Below are positions 58,473 to 64,000 of a stretch of 64,000 nucleotides of DNA, one piece after another. The notes below the pieces were generated by a model. It did no database searches, had not been told where the DNA came from, and worked only from the letters and a program-made list of their open reading frames with translations. A program made the translations under genes and the position numbers. The number at the start of each line of letters is the position of its first letter. Position 1 is the first letter of the stretch. Source of the DNA: Streptomyces sp. RerS4 (GTDB taxonomy: Bacteria; Actinomycetota; Actinomycetes; Streptomycetales; Streptomycetaceae); NCBI RefSeq assembly GCF_023515955.1, contig NZ_CP097322.1, forward strand, positions 3,185,501-3,249,500. Reading direction: 5' to 3'.

Positions 58473-59521
58473 TATCGCTCCACTCCCTCGTTCACCTTCA
58501 GCAACCCCGCCACCCGTTCCACGGCCCGCTCCGCCCGCTCCGGCGGCAACAGCCCGTTCCCCCGGCTCCGCGCGAAGTCGGCGAAGGTCTCGGCGGTCGT
58601 GTACATCGGCTCGAACCCCAGGACGTCGCGCATCTGCGTGGTCTCCACGACCCGCCCGTGCGTCAACAGTCGGATCTGCTCCGGCGAGAAGTCCGTCGCC
58701 CCCACCGCCCGCAGCGCCTGCCCCACCCACGTCACCGCGGGCAGCGGCAGCGGCACCGTCGGCCGGCCCAACCGCCGCGAGCACTGCGACAGCAGCAGCA
58801 CGCCGTCACCCGCGATGTTGAAGGTGCCGCTGTTCAGCGTCCCCCGTTTGGCCTCACCGGCCGCCAGCCGCAGCACGTCCACCACGTCGTCCTCGTGGAC
58901 GAACTGGAGCCTCGGGTCGTAGCCGAGCACCGTCGGCATCACCGGCATCGAGAAGTAGTCGGCGAGCGCCGAATCCGCGAAGGGCCCCAGGATGTTCGCG
59001 AAGCGCAGCACGCACACCGCGACGTCGGGCCGCCTGCGCGCGAAGCCCCGTACGTAGCCCTCGACCTCGGCGGCGTCCTTCGCGAAGCCGGCCGACGGCA
59101 GCGACTTCGGCTGCGTGGTCTCGGTGAAGACGGCCGGATCCCGCGCCGTGCCCCCGTACACGCTGGTGCTGGACTTCACGACGAGCCGTCGTACGGTCGG
59201 GGACTTCTGGCAGGCCCCGAGGAGCTGCATCGTCCCGATGACGTTGGTCTCCTTGACGGTGCTGCGCGCACCGGGAGCCCCCGCACTGCCTCCGGTGACC
59301 GCCAAATGGACCACCGTGTCCACGGCGTGTTCCGCGAGGACGCGGGCGATCGCCGACTGCCTGATGTCCGTACGCACGAACTCGGCCGAGCCGAGCCGGT
59401 GCGGCGGACTCACCGCGTCGACCGCGATGACCCTCTCCACGTCCGGGTCCCGCTGGACGCGGCGCACGAAGCGGCCGCCCAGCTGTCTCGCCGCCCCGGT
59501 GACGAGCACGACCTTCCCCAC
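58472..59521 (-). CDS. NAD-dependent epimerase/dehydratase (extended SDR)
   Basis: A 349-residue extended SDR. Glycine motif VVLVTGAARQLGGRFVRRVQ (GxxxxxG variant), LVVKSSTSVYGG with the Tyr, and FVHEDDVVDVLRLAA. The usual catalytic Tyr-x3-Lys is not obvious after VYGG, so it may be an atypical SDR. GTG 59521 is preferred: it follows GAGGGAGG and starts at the Rossmann fold; GTG 59560 overlaps the terminator region. It is co-transcribed with the acyltransferase; together they suggest lipid or envelope sugar work. Confidence 0.87.
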   Translation of the reverse strand: MGKVVLVTGAARQLGGRFVRRVQRDPDVERVIAVDAVSPPHRLGSAEFVRTDIRQSAIARVLAEHAVDTVVHLAVTGGSAGAPGARSTVKETNVIGTMQLLGACQKSPTVRRLVVKSSTSVYGGTARDPAVFTETTQPKSLPSAGFAKDAAEVEGYVRGFARRRPDVAVCVLRFANILGPFADSALADYFSMPVMPTVLGYDPRLQFVHEDDVVDVLRLAAGEAKRGTLNSGTFNIAGDGVLLLSQCSRRLGRPTVPLPLPAVTWVGQALRAVGATDFSPEQIRLLTHGRVVETTQMRDVLGFEPMYTTAETFADFARSRGNGLLPPERAERAVERVAGLLKVNEGVER

Positions 59522-59562
59522 GAGCTCAGCGCCTCCCTCGAAGAAGTACCCCGGCTGCACCG

Positions 59563-59594
59563 CAGCCCCTCCACCAAGGATGGTGGAGGGGCTG
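59563..59594 (-). terminator. Terminator after the bS22-like gene
   Basis: CAGCCCCTCCACC (59563-59575) and GGTGGAGGGGCTG (59582-59594) are exact complements, 23 bases after the bS22-like stop on the reverse strand. Confidence 0.9.
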
Positions 59595-59617
59595 CGGATA
59601 ACACGTACAGCTACCGC

Positions 59618-59716
59618 TTACTTCTTGTTGCGGCGCTGAACGCGGGTGCGCTTGAGCAGCTTGCGGTGCTTCTTCTTGGCCATCCGCTTACGCCGCTTCT
59701 TGATAACAGAGCCCAC
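59618..59716 (-). CDS. AURKAIP1/COX24-type small ribosomal protein (bS22-like)
   Basis: A 32-residue, extremely basic peptide: [20 protein letters not shown] then [11 protein letters not shown]. This matches the actinobacterial bS22 protein, which sits in the small ribosomal subunit near the decoding site. GTG 59716 has GAGGG upstream. Its own terminator follows. Confidence 0.95.
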   Translation of the reverse strand: MGSVIKKRRKRMAKKKHRKLLKRTRVQRRNKK

Positions 59717-59868
59717 GACTACCCTCGCTCACTTCTCGGAACATCCCCGCGCCAGCGGGGATCGGTGCGGGGCGTCTGGGCCCACACGACCTACGTCGGC
59801 CTAGCCTACCCGCCCAGAGTCTGAGCTTGTAATCCGAGGGCCTCCGCAGGTTGTCCTGAGCCTCACTC

Positions 59869-60078
59869 TCAGGCCGACTCCACCCCCACGAACGACTCCC
59901 GGAGGTACTCGTGAACCGCGTTCTCGGGGACCCGGAAGGACCGGCCCACCCGGATTGCGGGCAGATGACCGTTGTGCACCAGGCGGTACACGGTCATCTT
60001 CGACACTCGCATCACCGAGGCAACCTCCGCCACGGTCAGGAACTGAACCTCACTGAGAGGCCTCTCGCCAGCAGCCAT
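59869..60078 (-). CDS. Excisionase-type (MerR-like) helix-turn-helix protein
   Basis: A 69-residue DNA-binding protein: VQFLTVAEVASVMRVSKMTV then RLVHNGHLPAIRVGRSFRVP, the winged HTH of the excisionase/BldC fold. It is related to BldC in fold but is a different gene, always found beside the bS22 gene in Streptomyces as remembered. ATG 60078 has AAGGTG upstream. Confidence 0.92.
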   Translation of the reverse strand: MAAGERPLSEVQFLTVAEVASVMRVSKMTVYRLVHNGHLPAIRVGRSFRVPENAVHEYLRESFVGVESA

Positions 60079-60192
60079 GACACACCTTGACCTTCCGCGC
60101 ATGACGGGCACCGGCTTCCCCTCCGGTTACTCCTCGTCGTCGCACGCTCACTCCCCAGAGTAGGGGCGCGTGATACGAGTGGGGAAGAGGAG

Positions 60193-61023
60193 CTACGGCC
60201 ACTCCTGACGCATCGGCAGGTTCGCGCGCCCCAGCACGAACCGGGTGAGCGGCCCGTACGCCGCCGGCGCCACGCCGTCATCAACCGGAACCGCCACCGC
60301 CACCCGCCCCTCGGCCTCCCCGACGAACAGCGCGGGATCATCCACATCCGCCAGCCCGATCGCCTCGATACCGAGCTGACCTGCGCCGCAGACCCACCCG
60401 TGATCCCCGACCACCAATTCCGGCAACGGCCCGCCGGCATCCGCCGACGCCCCGAGCGCGACCCGAACCGGCAGCGGCGAATGAGTGTGTACGCCGGTGA
60501 CACTCCCCGGCCCCCGCGCGCCGGGCTCCCGCACCAGTGCGACCCCTCGTACGTAATCGATGCGGTGCGGGCGTACGCCGAACCGGGTCGCCATGTCGAC
60601 AAGGACCCCCCGCGCCGGAGTGAGGACAACACATCCCGCCGCCGATACCGCACGGGCCAAAGCGGCGTAGAAACCCAACAGCCGATGGGGGTGACCCGTA
60701 CCGAACAACACCGGCGCCCCCACCCGAACGGCCGCCGCCAATCGCTCCGCGAAGGCCTCCAGAGCCGCCACCGTCCGCTCCGGATCGATCACGTCGGGCC
60801 CGCTGACGTGCGCGGGATCACCCGACACCCCGCACTTGGCCGCCATCAGCCCCAACAGAGCACCCTCGTCCCACACCCGCACCGGATCCAACCCGAGCAG
60901 CACCCGAGGATCCCGCGCCGCGAACAGACGGTAACGGCGCAGGCTCTCCTCCCGCGTCGTCGCCACGGACCCGGCCAGGCGGGCGGCCAGCAGATGCGCA
61001 CGCAGCGCGCCGGTGCTCAACAC
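60193..61023 (-). CDS. Conserved actinobacterial protein annotated as phosphatase
   Basis: A 276-residue protein. Conserved blocks are LSTGALRAHLLAARLAG at the N-terminus, RDPRVLLGLDPVRVWDE, LFGTGHPHRLLGFYAALARA in the middle and PELVVGDHGWVCGAGQLGIE near the C-terminus. Relatives are called phosphatase in Streptomyces annotation, but I see no classic phosphatase motif beyond conserved Asp/His. GTG 61023 or TTG 61020 are likely starts since GGAGG lies just upstream; the frame is open to 61080. Confidence 0.78.
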   Translation of the reverse strand: MLSTGALRAHLLAARLAGSVATTREESLRRYRLFAARDPRVLLGLDPVRVWDEGALLGLMAAKCGVSGDPAHVSGPDVIDPERTVAALEAFAERLAAAVRVGAPVLFGTGHPHRLLGFYAALARAVSAAGCVVLTPARGVLVDMATRFGVRPHRIDYVRGVALVREPGARGPGSVTGVHTHSPLPVRVALGASADAGGPLPELVVGDHGWVCGAGQLGIEAIGLADVDDPALFVGEAEGRVAVAVPVDDGVAPAAYGPLTRFVLGRANLPMRQEWP

Positions 61024-61114
61024 CCTCCGATGCTGCCGCACCACACCTGTCGGATCATCAATTCCACGCGGGAGCCCCACAGTTGGCGTAACGATACGGC
61101 TCCACCGCCGTCCC

Positions 61115-62287
61115 CTACGTCAGCATCCCCCGCAGCGGGAACACCGCCCGGCGGGTCGCCAGCACCGCCTGGTCCGTCCGGTCGGCCGGATCGTAGCCCG
61201 CCTCCCACTCCCGCCACTCCACCGTCCGCCCGTCCGTCATCCGCGCCGGCGCGAGCTGCCGCGTCCGCGCGTACACCTCGTCCCGCCACGCGCGCGGGAT
61301 CTCCGCCGCCGGATCCACCGGCCGGTGCGCGGCGATCCCCACCAGGTGCGTCCACGACCGCGGCACGACGTCCACCACCGCGTACCCCCCACCGCCGAGC
61401 GCCAGCCACCGCCCGTCCGCGTACGAGTGCGCCAGCCTGTGACACGACTCCTGGACGGTCCGCTGCGCGTCCAGCGACACAGCCAGGTGCGCCAGTGGAT
61501 CCTCGAAATGCGTGTCGGCCCCGTGCTGGGTCACCAGCACCTGTGGCCGGAAGTCCTCCAGCAGCTCCGGCACCACCGCGTGGAACGCCCGCAGCCACCC
61601 CGCGTCACCGGTACCCGCCGGCAGCGCCAGGTTGACGGCGCTGCCCTCCGCCGCCTGCCCACCGGTCTCCTCCGGCCACCCGGTCTGCGGGAACAGCGTC
61701 CGCGGATGCTCGTGCATCGAGATCGTCAGCACCCGGGGGTCGTCCCAGAACGCCGTCTGCACCCCGTCCCCGTGATGGACGTCCACGTCCACGTAAGCGA
61801 CCCGCTCCGCGCCCAACTCCAGCAGCCGCGCGATCGCCAGCGCCGCGTCGTTGTACACGCAGAACCCGGCCGCACCGCCCGGCATCGCGTGATGCAGCCC
61901 GCCCGCGAAGTTCACCGCGTGCCCGCCGCCCTCCCCCCGCCAGATCGCCTCCGCCGCCGCCACCGACTGCCCCGCGATCAACGCCGAGGCCTCGTGCATC
62001 CCGTGGAACGCCGGATCGTCGATCGTCCCGAGCCCGTACGAGCCGTCCGCCACCCCGGGATCCGCCGACACCTCGCGCACGGCGTCCACGTAGTCCTCGC
62101 GGTGCACCAGCCTCAGCGTGGAGTCCCCGGCGGCCGGCGCCGCCCGTACCTCCATCTCCCGGTCCAGCCCGAAGGCGCGTACCAGGCCCATGGTCAGCGC
62201 CAGGCGCACCGGGTCCATCGGATGGCTCGGTCCGAAGTCATACCTCGTTACCGCCTCGTCCCACATCAACAACCCGCGGCCGCTCAT
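61115..62287 (-). CDS. acuC: Acetoin utilisation protein AcuC / class I histone-deacetylase-like enzyme
   Basis: A 390-residue zinc deacetylase. RYDFGPSHPMDPVRLALTMG near residue 15, NFAGGLHHAMPGGAAGFCVY (tandem His) near 130, YVDVDVHHGDGVQ (Asp/His zinc ligands) near 165 and LALGGGGYAV near 300. In Bacillus AcuC deacetylates acetyl-CoA synthetase; a similar protein deacetylase role is likely. Its start lies 50 bases inside the end of the MFS gene. Confidence 0.94.
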   Translation of the reverse strand: MSGRGLLMWDEAVTRYDFGPSHPMDPVRLALTMGLVRAFGLDREMEVRAAPAAGDSTLRLVHREDYVDAVREVSADPGVADGSYGLGTIDDPAFHGMHEASALIAGQSVAAAEAIWRGEGGGHAVNFAGGLHHAMPGGAAGFCVYNDAALAIARLLELGAERVAYVDVDVHHGDGVQTAFWDDPRVLTISMHEHPRTLFPQTGWPEETGGQAAEGSAVNLALPAGTGDAGWLRAFHAVVPELLEDFRPQVLVTQHGADTHFEDPLAHLAVSLDAQRTVQESCHRLAHSYADGRWLALGGGGYAVVDVVPRSWTHLVGIAAHRPVDPAAEIPRAWRDEVYARTRQLAPARMTDGRTVEWREWEAGYDPADRTDQAVLATRRAVFPLRGMLT

Positions 62288-63458
62288 GCCGCACACCGTA
62301 TCGGGCACCGTCCACGCCGAACGAGCGGGCCGATACCAGCGTGACCAGCACCAGGACCATCGGCACGAGCATCGCGCCCCGGTAGCTCCAGGCGTCCCCG
62401 ATCCCGCCCACCAGCGGCGAACCGATCAGGAAACCCACATAGTTGAAGATGTTCAGCCGGGCGACCGCCGTGTCCGAGGCCCCGGGGAAGAGCCGCCCGG
62501 CGGCGGCGAAGGTCTGCGGCACGATCACGCACAACCCGATGCCCAGCAACGTGAACCCCAGCATCCCCGTCCACGCCCCCGGCGCGGCCGCCACCACCGC
62601 GAACCCGCCGGCCGCCACCACCGAGCCCGCCCGCACCATGGCCACCGCCCCGAACCGACGCACCCCCAGGTCACCCACCGACCGACCGATCAGCGTGGTC
62701 ACCATGTACACGTTGTAGGGGACCGTCGCGAGCTGCTCCGAACTCCCCAGCACGTCCTGGAGGTACTTGGCACTCCAGTTCGCGACCGTAGAGTCCCCGA
62801 TGTACGCGCACGCCATCACCAGGCACAGCGGCAGCAGCAACTTCCCCCCGCCGGCCCCCAGCCCCTTCCCGGCCTGCCGGACGTCCGCGTCCGCGCGCCC
62901 GTCCACGTAGTACCGACTCCCCAGCAACGCGAGCGGCAGCACCACCGCCACCGCCGGCAGGTACCCCGTGACCAGCGCCAGATGCCAATGCGCCCCGACC
63001 CACGCCGCCGACGCGCCCAAAATCCCGCCGAGACTGTACGAGGCGTGGAAGCCCAACATGATGCTGCGCCCGTACGCCCGCTGGAGGCTCACCCCGAGCA
63101 TGTTCATCGAGGCGTCCAACGCCCCCACCGCGAGCCCGAACACCCCGAGCGCCACCGCCACGTGCCACAGCCGGCTCCCGGCACCCACCCCGAGCAGCGC
63201 CAGCAGCACCACGGGCTGTGCCCACCGCAGCACCACACTGGGCGCGACCCGCTTCACCAGGTGCTCGGTGGCGACGCTGGAGACCCCGGCGAGGATCGGC
63301 ACGGCGGCGAGGAAGACGGGCAGCAGCCCGTCGGATATCCCGTACCGGTCCTGGATGGCCGGAATCCGGGTCACGAGCAACGCGAAGGCGACTCCCTGCG
63401 CGAAGAAGCTGAACCCCAGAGCGCTACGCCCGCGCCGCAGCCGCACATCATCCGTCAT
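62238..63458 (-). CDS. MFS transporter
   Basis: A 406-residue major facilitator with 12 helices. DASMNMLGVSLQRAYGRSIM near residue 110 and HASYSLGGILGASAAWVGAH near 135 are typical of the fucose-permease-like/YbjJ MFS subgroup. No substrate residues can be assigned. It runs in the same direction as acuC with a 50-base overlap, so the two are probably co-transcribed. Confidence 0.92.
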   Translation of the reverse strand: MTDDVRLRRGRSALGFSFFAQGVAFALLVTRIPAIQDRYGISDGLLPVFLAAVPILAGVSSVATEHLVKRVAPSVVLRWAQPVVLLALLGVGAGSRLWHVAVALGVFGLAVGALDASMNMLGVSLQRAYGRSIMLGFHASYSLGGILGASAAWVGAHWHLALVTGYLPAVAVVLPLALLGSRYYVDGRADADVRQAGKGLGAGGGKLLLPLCLVMACAYIGDSTVANWSAKYLQDVLGSSEQLATVPYNVYMVTTLIGRSVGDLGVRRFGAVAMVRAGSVVAAGGFAVVAAAPGAWTGMLGFTLLGIGLCVIVPQTFAAAGRLFPGASDTAVARLNIFNYVGFLIGSPLVGGIGDAWSYRGAMLVPMVLVLVTLVSARSFGVDGARYGVRHERPRVVDVGRGGNEV

Positions 63459-63501
63459 GGCGGCACAGCGTAGGCTCCGGCCCTACCGGTGGGTAGAGCG
63501 A

Positions 63502-64000
63502 TCACGCGCCCAATCCGAGGAGCGGGAACAGCTCCTTCATCTCCCCGAAGCAGGCGGTGGCTCCGGCGAGTCCCTCGGCGGGGACCATCGAGGTGAATCC
63601 GAAGACGTCCATCCCGGCCGCCCGCGCGGCCTGCACCCCGAGAGGGTTGGCCTCGATCACCACGCACCGCGCCGGCGCGACGCCCATCATGTCGGCGGCG
63701 TGCAGGTACAGATCGGGCGCCGGCTTCCCCCGGCCCACATCGTCGGCGCTGAAGATCCACTCCTCCTCGAACCACTCGTCGAGCCCGGCCCCCATCTGGC
63801 CGGCCCGGATCCGCGCATGACTCCCGGAGGAGACCAGGCAGTACGGCACACCGAGCGCGGACAGCTCCCCGAGCACCTCGGTCACCCCCGGCACCGCCCG
63901 CGCGTCCCGCTCAAACGCGGCCGACACCCGCTCCTGGAGCGTGTGGTCGAACTCCTCGGGCAACCTCTGCCCGGTCCGTTCGTAGACCAGATCGCGCACC
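63502..64000 (-). CDS. HAD family hydrolase, C-terminal part (cut by window edge)
   Basis: The last 165 or more residues of a beta-phosphoglucomutase/phosphoglycolate-phosphatase-like HAD enzyme; the nucleophile Asp lies beyond the window. Seen are the cap end, YCLVSSGSHARIRAGQMGAG (motif II), IFSADDVGRGKPAPDLYLHA (motif III Lys) and CVVIEANPLGVQAARAAGM (motif IV). Motif IV usually reads ED.P.G; here it is EANPLG, so one acidic residue is missing. Activity may be altered. Confidence 0.87.
   Translation of the reverse strand, partial: VRDLVYERTGQRLPEEFDHTLQERVSAAFERDARAVPGVTEVLGELSALGVPYCLVSSGSHARIRAGQMGAGLDEWFEEEWIFSADDVGRGKPAPDLYLHAADMMGVAPARCVVIEANPLGVQAARAAGMDVFGFTSMVPAEGLAGATACFGEMKELFPLLGLGA

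Noticed and set aside
59563..59716. tRNA gene near the bS22-like gene
   Set aside because: The paired segment is a single terminator stem; no cloverleaf or TTCGA arm was seen. No tRNA was found elsewhere in the gaps.
59869..60078. bldC
   Set aside because: Same winged-HTH fold, but sequence and neighbourhood (bS22, epimerase) fit the other Streptomyces excisionase-like protein.

Overview
The window is chromosomal DNA of a Streptomyces (or very close relative). GC is very high with G/C-ending codons, GTG starts and AGGAGG ribosome sites are common, and it carries the developmental pair bldN-rsbN, rex-hemACD, the futalosine menaquinone genes, class I lysS beside argS, and small actinobacterial families (DUF4229, DUF1876, DUF2637, DUF3558). 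About 75 genes or gene remnants are supported. No tRNA, rRNA, CRISPR array, prophage or complete insertion sequence was seen.

Layout. 0-9.4 kb: the 5' part of a secreted alpha/beta-hydrolase, an acyl-CoA synthetase, a DnaJ-C-like membrane protein, VOC and GNAT enzymes, a collapsed XRE/DUF397 regulator module, a Ser/Thr kinase with a seven-repeat WD40 sensor, and a DAACS symporter behind a poly-cysteine leader peptide. 9.4-16.3 kb: menaquinone genes (mqnE; UbiX; an overlapping UbiD - unknown - mqnP operon) with an Lrp regulator and a rhomboid protease. 16.3-18.3 kb: PLDc_N membrane protein, cupin/MarR pair with two perfect operators, SRPBCC protein. 18.3-26.7 kb: the system II cytochrome c assembly operon (resA-ccdA-resB-ccsB), a deacetylase-like lipoprotein, a histidine phosphatase and hemL. 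26.7-37.8 kb is less conserved: remnants of a GNAT gene and of a head-to-head dehydrogenase/HxlR pair, then Mut7-C, YnfA, SDR, secreted proteins, Uma2, RtcB, two lipoproteins and a DUF2637 protein. 37.8-45.5 kb: lysS and argS (divergent), VOC, TetR with a DrrAB-like ABC exporter, DUF1876. 45.6-53.6 kb: hemB, a decayed HATPase/XRE pair, then glutaredoxin and rex-hemA-hemC-hemD with a Rex operator. 53.7-60.1 kb: HAD hydrolase, bldN, rsbN, PlsC, epimerase, bS22-like peptide and an excisionase-type HTH protein. 60.2-64 kb: phosphatase, AcuC, MFS transporter and a HAD hydrolase cut by the window edge.

The common theme of the conserved parts is respiration: menaquinone, haem, haem attachment to cytochrome c, and Rex, which reads NADH/NAD+ and heads the hemACD operon. 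The less conserved parts show gene decay and many short tandem duplications. Several reading-frame breaks look like single missing bases in C/G runs and may be sequence errors rather than biology; these are flagged individually. No clearly new multi-gene system was found. The best leads are the poly-cysteine leader upstream of the symporter, the intergenic repeat read as protein inside hemA, the unknown protein locked into the menaquinone operon, and the promoter-deletion scar at 27.4 kb.
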